Shown here one piece after another: positions 1-6,234 of a DNA stretch of 8,196 nt (the stretch's first letter is position 1; each line of letters begins with the position of its first letter). Both the position numbers and the translations under genes were made by a program. The notes below the pieces were generated by a model, which was not told where the DNA came from, did not search any database, and saw only the letters and a list, made by a program, of their open reading frames with translations. The DNA lies in the NCBI GenBank assembly GCA_046498405.1, contig JAWOAS010000018.1, positions 1 through 8,196 of the forward strand. The letters run 5' to 3'. This DNA is from T1Sed10-49 sp046498405 (lineage in GTDB: Bacteria; Actinomycetota; Nitriliruptoria; Euzebyales; Egibacteraceae).

Positions 1-1
1 C

Positions 2-1201
2 GCCGAGCTCGGCGTGGCCGTGGCCGACGGCCTCGACAGCCTCAAGCAGCGGGCCGACCTCGTCCTCGAGCGGCCCGACGGCCAGGGCGTCCTCGAGCTC
101 CTCGACGGCCCGGTCCTCGCCGGGCGGGAGCGCCTCGTGCCCCAGCGTCGCCGCGTCGAGCTCGGGGTGACCCGCCACGGCAAGTCCGTGACGCTGCCGG
201 CCTCGGAGAGCCGCCTGCTCATCACCGGACCGAGCGGCTCGGGCAAGTCCTACCTCACCGGGCTGCTCGTCGAGCAGCTCGTCGAGTTGCGCTACGGCGT
301 CCTCGTCCTCGACCGCGAGGGTGACCACGTCGGGCTCGCCTCGCGTCGCGGCATCGTCCTCGCCGGCGGCCCGAGCGGCCCGCCCCCGCCAAGCGAGGTC
401 GTGACCCTGCTGTGCCATCGCTTCGGCAGCGTCGTCGTCGACCTCTCCCTCGTCGACGCCGCCCAACGCGTGGCCTACGAGCGCGAGCTCCTGCCCCTGG
501 TCCATGAGCTCGAGGAGCGCTGCGGCTCGCCGCAGTGGATCGTCCTCGACGAGGCGCACGTCACCCTCGAGGACTCGCCGGCGGCGCCCGCGCTCGTCGG
601 CGGCGGCGGGTGGGTCTTCGCGACGTACCGTCCCGGCGAGCTCACCGAGGCGGTCCGTACCGACCTCGACGCCGCGGTGCTCCTGCCCGGCGACGGGCCG
701 GGCGCCGAGGACGTCGGCGACGCGGTCGACGCGCTCTGCGGCGGCCTGCCCGAGGCGCTGGCCGGGCTCGCCCGCCTCGAGCCGGGCCAGGGTCTGCTAC
801 TGCCCCTGGCCGGGCCGTGCGAGCCGGTGGTCTTCGAGCCCGGCCACCGCAGCTCGCCGCACGTGCGTCACTGGCACAAGTACACCGAGGCGCAGCTGCC
901 CGACGGGCTGCGGTTCCGCTTCGGGGGCGACGGCGAGCTCGGCGTGGCCGGCAACATCCGCGAGTTCCAGCGGATCCTCGGCAGCCTCGACGAGGACGCC
1001 CTGCGCGAGCACGCCGGCCGGGGCGACTTCTCCCGCTGGATCCGCGAGGCCCTCCAGGAGCGCGACCTCGCGACGAGCGTCGCGCTCGTCGAGGCCGACC
1101 TGCGGGTCCTTGGCGGCAAGGCCGATCGCGTGCGCGCCGAGCTGCTCGCGACGATCGAGCGGCACTACCTCGCCGGGCTGCCGCAGCTCGTCTCCGACTA
1201 A
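2..1201 (+). CDS. HAD hydrolase - HerA/DUF87-like ATPase fusion protein (5' truncated by window edge)
   Basis: The frame is open to the left edge, so the gene starts outside the window; the GTG at 14 is not a credible start. Numbering below counts that GTG codon as residue 1. The first ~32 residues (AVADGLDSLKQRADLVLE) look like the end of a Cof/HAD-IIB phosphatase domain, whose catalytic DxD would lie upstream. A P-loop ATPase domain of HerA/DUF87 type follows: Walker A GPSGSGKS at 72-79 and Walker B WIVLDEAH at 175-182. From about 286 (HWHKY) to the end there is a separate module, with F-R-F, an N-I-R-E-F segment, H-x4-GDFSRWI and a DLA stretch, which resembles DUF5752-like tails. The DUF5752 match is from memory and is weaker than the ATPase call. 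The cellular role is unknown; probably cytoplasmic, as no membrane segment is seen. It converges on mobB and is not part of the reductase operon. Confidence 0.8.
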   Translation, partial: AELGVAVADGLDSLKQRADLVLERPDGQGVLELLDGPVLAGRERLVPQRRRVELGVTRHGKSVTLPASESRLLITGPSGSGKSYLTGLLVEQLVELRYGVLVLDREGDHVGLASRRGIVLAGGPSGPPPPSEVVTLLCHRFGSVVVDLSLVDAAQRVAYERELLPLVHELEERCGSPQWIVLDEAHVTLEDSPAAPALVGGGGWVFATYRPGELTEAVRTDLDAAVLLPGDGPGAEDVGDAVDALCGGLPEALAGLARLEPGQGLLLPLAGPCEPVVFEPGHRSSPHVRHWHKYTEAQLPDGLRFRFGGDGELGVAGNIREFQRILGSLDEDALREHAGRGDFSRWIREALQERDLATSVALVEADLRVLGGKADRVRAELLATIERHYLAGLPQLVSD

Positions 1202-1220
1202 CCGTTGCGCGGGGCCCGGC

Positions 1221-1862
1221 TCAGCCGGCTTGCGCGGCGTCGGGCTCGGGCCAGCGGACCTCGACGCTCAAGGCGTGGGGATCCTCGACGCCGTGCAGGG
1301 CGCCGAGCAGGCCGCCGACCGCCCCGGCGACCGCCCGCGCGGCGAACCCGCCGACGGGCACGTCGACGCCGTCGGCGCGGACGGTGACGACGGGGTCGGT
1401 GGCCAGGCGCGCCGAGCGCAGCACGACCGCCTCGGCGGCGTCGAGGTCGGCCTCGGCGAAGCCGTCGGGCCCGCACTCGAGGTCGAGGAGGATCGGTGGG
1501 GCGACCTCCCGTGGAGCGGCGCCGGCCGGGCGCACCCGCAGCTTCGGCCAGCTGCTCGCCGTCCAGCCCTCGAGGAGGGCGACGTCGGCGCTGATGCCGC
1601 CGAGCAGGAGGTCGGGTGCCGAGCGCACCGCACTCGAGCCCACCGGGTGGACCGCCCCGCCACCGTCGACGAGCACGACCTCGTCGGCGCCGGCGGCGGC
1701 CACGCGCTCGGTGTCACTGCCGGCCCGCCCGGGGTCGAAGCCGTGGGGGGCGTGCTTGAGGTAGGCCACGCGCTGGCCTGCGGCGTGCAGGCGGCCGACG
1801 AGCCGCTCGACGAGCAGCGTCTTGCCGCTGCCGCTGTCGCCCACCACCGCGCGCACCCGCAT
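1221..1862 (-). CDS. mobB: Molybdopterin-guanine dinucleotide biosynthesis adapter protein MobB
   Basis: A 213-residue GTP-binding protein that aids MobA in attaching GMP to molybdopterin, giving the MGD cofactor used by DMSO-reductase-family enzymes. It shows Walker A GDSGSGKT at 8-15, the MobB signature KHAPHGFD at 36-43, GSDTERVAAAGA at 48-59 and ALLEGW at 95-100. The ATG at 1860-1862 is preceded on the minus strand by AAGGAG (plus 1868-1873) with 5 bases of spacing, which fixes the start. At 213 residues it is longer than E. coli MobB (about 175). The extra length lies in an Ala/Val/Gly-rich C-terminal third that I cannot assign. It is divergent from dmsA, which needs the cofactor, so the location makes functional sense. 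The GTPase-family call is firm; any exclusive dedication to this DMSO reductase is inference. Confidence 0.92.
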   Translation of the reverse strand: MRVRAVVGDSGSGKTLLVERLVGRLHAAGQRVAYLKHAPHGFDPGRAGSDTERVAAAGADEVVLVDGGGAVHPVGSSAVRSAPDLLLGGISADVALLEGWTASSWPKLRVRPAGAAPREVAPPILLDLECGPDGFAEADLDAAEAVVLRSARLATDPVVTVRADGVDVPVGGFAARAVAGAVGGLLGALHGVEDPHALSVEVRWPEPDAAQAG

Positions 1863-1867
1863 CGCGT

Positions 1868-1873
1868 CTCCTT
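1868..1873 (-). promoter_or_regulatory. Ribosome binding site of mobB
   Basis: The minus strand reads AAGGAG 5 bases before the ATG of mobB. It is a strong Shine-Dalgarno match and supports this start over internal ones. Confidence 0.75.
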
Positions 1874-1900
1874 CGCCTCGGTCGGACCGGTCGGCCGCGG

Positions 1901-1930
1901 GACGGGGGCCGGCCGCCGGCCGGGCCCGTC
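1901..1930. other. GC-rich imperfect hairpin upstream of mobB
   Basis: The outer arms GACGGG (1901-1906) and CCCGTC (1925-1930) pair, as do the inner arms CCGGCC (1909-1914) and GGCCGG (1918-1923), with a 2/1 internal loop and a 3-base apical loop. No T-run follows on either strand, so it is not a classical terminator. If mobB is transcribed from near 1934, the hairpin would sit at the start of its leader. In DNA this GC-rich it could also be chance. Confidence 0.35.
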
Positions 1931-2002
1931 TGCGCCCGGCACGCTAGCGCGACGGGGCGTGGGGACGGGTGGCCCGAGCCGGCGGGCACGAGGCGATGCC
2001 TG

Positions 2003-2021
2003 CCGGTTTGCCCCCAACCGG
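2003..2021. repeat. Inverted repeat CCGGTT-N7-AACCGG
   Basis: The two perfect 6-base arms (2003-2008 and 2016-2021) flank TGCCCCC. The AT-containing arms stand out from the GC-rich background. The site lies about 160 bases upstream of dmsA and 140 bases upstream of mobB, a plausible place for a dimeric regulator, but no family can be named from it. Confidence 0.35.
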
Positions 2022-2080
2022 GACCTGCGACCGTCGCGAACTCATGCCAAAGGGCCCCCCCAGCGAGCGACGGGTGCCGG

Positions 2081-2109
2081 GCGACCAGGGCCGAGCGCGC
2101 CCCTAGGCT
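2081..2109 (+). promoter_or_regulatory. Candidate promoter of the dms operon
   Basis: GCGACC (2081-2086) and TAGGCT (2104-2109) are 17 bases apart and resemble a loose -35 and a typical actinobacterial -10 (TAGNNT). Transcription would start near 2116, giving a leader of about 65 bases. The -35 match is poor, so this is only a candidate. Confidence 0.25.
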
Positions 2110-2122
2110 GCCGCCAGCGCTC

Positions 2123-2136
2123 GTGAAAACGATCAC
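2123..2136. promoter_or_regulatory. CRP/FNR-family operator GTGA-N6-TCAC
   Basis: GTGAAAACGATCAC has the perfect half-sites and 6-base spacer recognised by CRP-type regulators (TGTGA-N6-TCACA core). It lies in the only AT-richer patch of the intergenic region, 45 bases before the dmsA ATG. If the TAGGCT box is the real -10, the site falls just downstream of the transcription start, which suits repression. With another start it could activate. FNR itself controls E. coli dmsABC but prefers TTGAT-N4-ATCAA, so the regulator here may be a CRP/GlxR-like relative. Confidence 0.45.
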
Positions 2137-2167
2137 TAAGGGCCGTGCACCGACCGGCTCGCCGACC

Positions 2168-2173
2168 GAGAGG
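2168..2173 (+). promoter_or_regulatory. Ribosome binding site of dmsA
   Basis: GAGAGG lies 8 bases before the ATG at 2182. It supports that start, which also places the complete twin-arginine leader in the protein. Confidence 0.6.
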
Positions 2174-2181
2174 CACGCGCG

Positions 2182-4647
2182 ATGACGACGATCAGCGATC
2201 ACCACCCCTCGACCGACGCCCCCTCGAGCGGCATCTCGCGACGCTCCTTCCTCAAGTGGTCGGCGGTGGCCGGCGGCGGGGTCGCGCTCGCGAGCGGCAC
2301 GCGCCAGCTCGGTCTCATGCCCGGCGCCGGGCTGTCGGCCTCGGCGCAGGAGGAGGCCGACGCGGTCGAGACCATCTGGTCGTCCTGCAACGTCAACTGC
2401 GGCTCCCGCTGCCCCCTGCGCATGCAGGTCGCCGACGGGCGCGTCGTGCGGGTCCTGCCCGACAACACCGGCGACGACGACCTCGGCAGCCAGCAGGTCC
2501 GCGCGTGCGTGCGCGGCCTGGCCTACCGCCAGCGGCTCTACAGCCCCGACCGCGTCAAGGTGCCGATGAAGCGCGTCGGCGAGCGCGGCAGCGGGGAGTG
2601 GGAGGAGATCAGCTGGGAGCAGGCCTACGACGAGGTCGCCGAGGCCATCCAGCGGATCATCGACGAGTACGGCAACGAGGCCCTCTACCTCAACTACGGC
2701 ACCGGCACGCTCGGTGGGACGATCACCTCGAGCTGGCCGCCGATCAGCACGCCCTTCTCGCGCCTGCTCAGCCTCGCCGGCGGCTACCTCAACCACTACG
2801 CCGACTACAGCACCGCGCAGATCCAGGGCGCGGTGGAGTACCACTACGGCGGCTGGATCGGCTCGAACAGCCTCGACGACGCGAAGAACGCCAACCTGCA
2901 GGTGATGTTCGGCAACAACCCCCTCGAGACGCGGATGTCCGGCGGCGGCGAGATCTACGTGGCCCAGCAGACGCGTGAGCAGTCCAAGGTCAAGACGATC
3001 ATCATCGATCCGCGCTACTCCGACACCGCGATGGGGCTCGGCGACGAGTGGGTCGCGCTGCGGCCGGGCACCGACTCCGCGCTCGTGGCCGGCATGGCGC
3101 ACGTGATGATCACCGAGGACCTCGTCGACCAGGAGTTCCTCGACCGCTGCTGCCAGGGCTACGACGACGAGCACCTGCCCGAGGGCGTGCCCGCCGGCAG
3201 CTCCTACAAGGCCTACATCCTCGGCGACGGCCCCGACGGCGAGGCCAAGACCCCGCAGTGGGCGGCGTCGATCACCGGCGTGCCGGCCGGCACGATCACG
3301 CGGCTGGCTCGCGAGATCGCGATGACCAAGCCGGTGCTCATCAACCAGGGCTGGGGTCCGCAGCGCCACGTCAACGGCGAGAACCAGGCGCGGGCGATCT
3401 TCACCCTCTCGGCGCTGACCGGCAACGTCGGCGTGTCCGGCGGCGGCACGGGCGAGCGGGAGGGCTCCTACGGCCTGCCCCTGGCCAACCCCTTCATCAT
3501 CGACAACCCCGTCGAGGCCTCGATCCCGGTGTTCGCCTGGACCGACGCCGTCGAGAAGGGCCCGGAGATGACCGCGACGAACGCCGGCGTCCGCGGCGTC
3601 GACCAGCTCGAGGTGCCGATCAAGTTCATCCTCAACTACGCGAGCAACGCGCTCGTCAACCAGCACGGCGACATCAACCGCACGACCGAGCTGCTCAAGG
3701 ACGACAGCAAGTGCGAGATGATCGTCAACGTCGAGAACCGCATGACGGTCTCGGCGCGCTACGCCGACATCATCCTGCCCGATGCGATGAACGCCGAGCA
3801 GCTGGACCTCGCCGCGCAGGGCAGCGCGGGCAACATGGGCTACGCGATCCTCGCCAGCCAGGTCGTCGACCCTCCCTACGAGTGCAGGACCGTCTACGAG
3901 ATGTGCACCGAGATCGCCAAGCGGCTCGGCATCGAGGAGGAGTTCACCGAGGGTCGCACCCAGGAGGAGTGGATCCGCCACATCCTCGACGCCTCGCGGG
4001 AGGACATCCCCGAGCTGCCCAGCTTCGAGGACTTCAAGGAGATGGGGATCTGGCGTGACCCGAACCCGCCGGACGTGGGCTACATCCCCCTGCAGGACTT
4101 CCACGAGGACCCCGAGGCCAACCCGCTGCCGACGCCCTCGGGCAAGATCGAGATCTTCTCGAGCCAGCTGTGGGAGATGGCCGAGACCTGGGAGCTGCCC
4201 GAGGGACAGCGCATCACCGCGGTGCCCGAGTACCTCGCGATGCAGGAGAGCGCCGAGGCGGCCCGGGCCGACGACACCTATCCGATCCAGGCCATCGCCC
4301 ATCACGTCAAGCAGCGGACGCACTCGAGCTACGGCCACATCCCCTGGCTCGAGGAGGCGCACCCGCACGTGGCGTGGGTCAATCCCAGGGATGCCGAGGC
4401 ACGCGGCATCGCCAACGACGACGAGATGGAGGTCTTCAACGACCGTGGCCGGGTGCGGGTCAACGCCCGCGTCACCAACCGCATCGCCCCGGGGGTGGTC
4501 TCGGTGCCGCACGGGGCCTGGTACGAGCCCGATGAGCAGGGCGTCGACGTGGGGGGCTCACCGAACACCCTCACGAGTTGGCTGCAGTCGCCCATCCACA
4601 AGGGCAACGCCCAGCACACGATGCTCGTTCAGATCGAGCGGGCCTGA
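2182..4647 (+). CDS. dmsA: DMSO reductase-type molybdoenzyme catalytic subunit A
   Basis: An 821-residue bis-MGD molybdoenzyme that reduces DMSO or a related S- or N-oxide as a terminal electron acceptor. A Tat leader, SRRSFLK at 19-25, a hydrophobic stretch and a likely ASA cleavage site at 53-55 indicate folded export. C69-x3-C73-x3-C77-x31-C109 binds one [4Fe-4S] cluster; C109-V-R-G carries Arg where formate dehydrogenases have Lys. The segment NYGTGTLGGT (171-180) leads to NHYADYSTAQI, where Ser210 matches the Mo-ligand serine of E. coli DmsA. Long blocks (GNNPLETRMSGGGE, SQGWGPQRH-like, TEGRTQEEW, TPSGKIEI) match remembered E. coli DmsA (about 814 residues) nearly end to end, which separates it from NarG, FdhG or TtrA. 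It is first in a five-gene operon. The true substrate is not fixed by sequence: YnfE/F-like selenate or other oxide reductases share these features. Confidence 0.93.
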   Translation: MTTISDHHPSTDAPSSGISRRSFLKWSAVAGGGVALASGTRQLGLMPGAGLSASAQEEADAVETIWSSCNVNCGSRCPLRMQVADGRVVRVLPDNTGDDDLGSQQVRACVRGLAYRQRLYSPDRVKVPMKRVGERGSGEWEEISWEQAYDEVAEAIQRIIDEYGNEALYLNYGTGTLGGTITSSWPPISTPFSRLLSLAGGYLNHYADYSTAQIQGAVEYHYGGWIGSNSLDDAKNANLQVMFGNNPLETRMSGGGEIYVAQQTREQSKVKTIIIDPRYSDTAMGLGDEWVALRPGTDSALVAGMAHVMITEDLVDQEFLDRCCQGYDDEHLPEGVPAGSSYKAYILGDGPDGEAKTPQWAASITGVPAGTITRLAREIAMTKPVLINQGWGPQRHVNGENQARAIFTLSALTGNVGVSGGGTGEREGSYGLPLANPFIIDNPVEASIPVFAWTDAVEKGPEMTATNAGVRGVDQLEVPIKFILNYASNALVNQHGDINRTTELLKDDSKCEMIVNVENRMTVSARYADIILPDAMNAEQLDLAAQGSAGNMGYAILASQVVDPPYECRTVYEMCTEIAKRLGIEEEFTEGRTQEEWIRHILDASREDIPELPSFEDFKEMGIWRDPNPPDVGYIPLQDFHEDPEANPLPTPSGKIEIFSSQLWEMAETWELPEGQRITAVPEYLAMQESAEAARADDTYPIQAIAHHVKQRTHSSYGHIPWLEEAHPHVAWVNPRDAEARGIANDDEMEVFNDRGRVRVNARVTNRIAPGVVSVPHGAWYEPDEQGVDVGGSPNTLTSWLQSPIHKGNAQHTMLVQIERA

Positions 4648-4651
4648 GGAA

Positions 4652-4659
4652 GGGGGAGG
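4652..4659 (+). promoter_or_regulatory. Ribosome binding site that fixes the dmsB start
   Basis: GGGGGAGG lies 5 bases before the ATG at 4665. The same frame is open back to a GTG at 4578 inside dmsA, but that start lacks a site of this quality and would add 29 residues foreign to the family. Confidence 0.8.
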
Positions 4660-4664
4660 CGACG

Positions 4665-5282
4665 ATGTCAACGCAACTGGGCTTCTACTTCGACCAGACC
4701 CTCTGCAACGGCTGCAAGGCCTGCCAGGTGGCCTGCAAGGACAAGCACGACTCGCCCGTCGGCGTGACGTGGCGCAGGGTCGCCGAGCACGGTGGCGGCT
4801 CATGGCAGTTCGACGGGGACACGTTCAGCCCGAGCGTCTTCGCGACGTACATGTCGATGGCCTGCAACCACTGCGAGGACCCGGTGTGCGCCGACGTCTG
4901 CCCGACCACGGCGATGCACCAGCGCGACGACGGGGTCGTCGCGGTCGATGAGGACCTCTGCGTCGGCTGCCGCTACTGCGAATGGGCCTGCCCCTACTCC
5001 GCGCCGCAGTTCGACGCCGAGCAGGGCGTGATGACGAAGTGCGATCTCTGCACCGACTACCGTGAGGAGGGCCTCGAGCCCGCGTGCGTCGCCGGGTGCC
5101 CCTCCCGGGCCCTGGACTGGGGCCCGATCGACGAGCTTCGGGCCAAGTACGGCGACGTCGACGCGATCGAGCCGCTGCCCGACCCCTCGATCACCAACCC
5201 CCGTCTCGTCATCACGCCCCACCGGGACGCGCAGGCGACCGGTGCGGGCACCGGCTCCATCCAGAACCCGCTGGAGGTCTAG
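4665..5282 (+). CDS. dmsB: DMSO reductase iron-sulfur subunit B
   Basis: A 205-residue ferredoxin-type subunit that carries electrons from DmsC to DmsA. It has the same length as E. coli DmsB. Sixteen cysteines form four motifs: C14/C17/C20/C24, C67/C70/C75/C79, C99/C102/C105/C109 and C126/C129/C141/C145, enough for four [4Fe-4S] clusters. None is replaced, so no [3Fe-4S] cluster is expected. NHCEDPVC, CVGCRYC-x3-CPY and ALDWGPIDELR are strong DmsB signatures. It has no leader of its own and is expected to be exported with DmsA, riding on that subunit's Tat signal. It follows dmsA by 17 bases. The C-terminal tail (to NPLEV) resembles the E. coli protein's end. Confidence 0.95.
   Translation: MSTQLGFYFDQTLCNGCKACQVACKDKHDSPVGVTWRRVAEHGGGSWQFDGDTFSPSVFATYMSMACNHCEDPVCADVCPTTAMHQRDDGVVAVDEDLCVGCRYCEWACPYSAPQFDAEQGVMTKCDLCTDYREEGLEPACVAGCPSRALDWGPIDELRAKYGDVDAIEPLPDPSITNPRLVITPHRDAQATGAGTGSIQNPLEV
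5273..5277 (+). promoter_or_regulatory. Ribosome binding site of dmsC, inside the end of dmsB
   Basis: GGAGG lies within the last codons of dmsB, 8 bases before the dmsC ATG at 5286. Translation of the two genes is therefore likely coupled. Confidence 0.65.
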
Positions 5283-5285
5283 GTC

Positions 5286-6224
5286 ATGTTCACCGAACTC
5301 TCCATGGTGGTCTTCACCATCTTCGCCCAGATGAGCGTCGGCGCCTTCATCGTCCTCGGCGTCGTGCAGCTCGCCGCGCAGGTCCGGGGCGGGCGCAGCG
5401 CCGAGGAGGTCGACCGCATCACCGACCCCGCGCTCTACGCCGTGGGCGTGACCCTGGCGCTCGGGCTCATCGCCTCGGTGTTCCACCTCGGCACGCCGAT
5501 GAACGCCATCAACGTGCTGCGGTCGCTCGACGCCTCGTGGCTCAGCCGCGAGATCGCCTTTGGCCTCGGCTTCGCCGGCCTCGGCTTCGTCTTCGCGGCC
5601 ACGCAGTACTTCAAGTGGGGCAGCGCGGCGCTGCGGCGGGTGCTCGCCGCGCTCACCGCGCTCGTCGGCGTCGGGCTCGTCGTGTCGATGAGCATGGTCT
5701 ACACCTCCCTCGAGGTCGTGCCGGCCTGGCAGACCTGGGTCACGCCGGTGCAGTTCACGATCACGACCCTCCTGCTCGGCAGCCTCGCGGTCGGCGCGGC
5801 GTTCATGGGCACGGTGATGTGGCGCCGGCGGCAGATGGCCGAGGACGGCGCGGAGCCCGAGATCGACGCGCGGGACCTCGAGACGATCACGACGAGCCTC
5901 AAGGGCATCGCCGTGGCCTCGATCGTCCTGCTCGGCGCGGCGTTCATCGTCGTCCCGCTGCACCTCAACGAGCTGTCGCAGGGCGGTGCGGCTGCCGTGG
6001 CCAGCGCCGAGGTCTTCTCCGGCGGGCTCTTCGTCCTGCGTCTTGCCCTCGTCTTCCTCGGGGCGGGTCTGCTCGGCCTCTTCGTCTACCGCTTCGCGGC
6101 GCGGACCCAGTCCAACCCACAGCCCCTCGCGGTCGTCGCGACGGCGGCCTTCGGGCTCGTCCTCGTCGGGGAGTTCATCGGCCGGACGCTGTTCTACGAG
6201 TCGATGACCCGCATCGGGATGTGA
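5286..6224 (+). CDS. dmsC: DMSO reductase membrane anchor subunit C
   Basis: A 312-residue integral membrane protein that oxidises menaquinol and anchors DmsAB. Eight hydrophobic segments are visible, at about 7-30, 50-67, 90-108, 119-139, 153-177, 205-225, 245-268 and 280-300. His67 in IASVFHLGTPM and Glu89 in LSREIAFG correspond to E. coli DmsC His65 and Glu87, which are linked to menaquinol binding. The end, VGEFIGRTLFY to IGM, matches the remembered E. coli C-terminus. It is about 25 residues longer than the E. coli protein, mostly through a charged loop at 178-205 between helices 5 and 6. Only 3 bases separate it from dmsB. No haem-binding role is expected in this family. Confidence 0.92.
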   Translation: MFTELSMVVFTIFAQMSVGAFIVLGVVQLAAQVRGGRSAEEVDRITDPALYAVGVTLALGLIASVFHLGTPMNAINVLRSLDASWLSREIAFGLGFAGLGFVFAATQYFKWGSAALRRVLAALTALVGVGLVVSMSMVYTSLEVVPAWQTWVTPVQFTITTLLLGSLAVGAAFMGTVMWRRRQMAEDGAEPEIDARDLETITTSLKGIAVASIVLLGAAFIVVPLHLNELSQGGAAAVASAEVFSGGLFVLRLALVFLGAGLLGLFVYRFAARTQSNPQPLAVVATAAFGLVLVGEFIGRTLFYESMTRIGM

Positions 6225-6234
6225 GCGACCCCCA

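Larger units (their letters stand above)
1863..2181. promoter_or_regulatory. Divergent mobB/dmsA intergenic region
   Basis: These 319 bases separate two divergent genes and show no convincing coding potential. They must hold the dmsA promoter and probably that of mobB. The region contains a 12-bp-stem hairpin at 1901-1930, an inverted repeat CCGGTT-N7-AACCGG at 2003-2021, a small one GCGAC-C-GTCGC at 2027-2037, and a CRP/FNR-like site at 2123-2136. A minus-strand TAGCGT (plus 1941-1946) could be a -10 element for mobB, but no -35 element stands out. No riboswitch-like structure, including a Moco element, was recognised by eye. Confidence 0.6.

Noticed and set aside
1216..1228. CCGGC-TCA-GCCGG hairpin at the mobB stop codon as a shared terminator for the convergent genes
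   Set aside because: The stem is only five base pairs, overlaps coding sequence and has no T-run on either side; likely chance.
504..2126. A 540-codon plus-strand open frame over the HAD-ATPase gene, mobB and the intergenic region
   Set aside because: It is Arg/Ser/Ala-rich without motifs and overlaps two real genes in other frames or strands.
1714..4512. A 932-codon open frame on the minus strand across most of dmsA and the intergenic region
   Set aside because: It is antisense to a gene with unmistakable DmsA motifs, its product is a low-complexity mix of Arg, Val, Asp, Gly and His without domains, and long antisense frames are expected at this GC content.
4578..4664. A 29-codon N-terminal extension of dmsB from a GTG inside dmsA
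   Set aside because: The ATG at 4665 has a strong ribosome site and gives exactly the family length and N-terminus.
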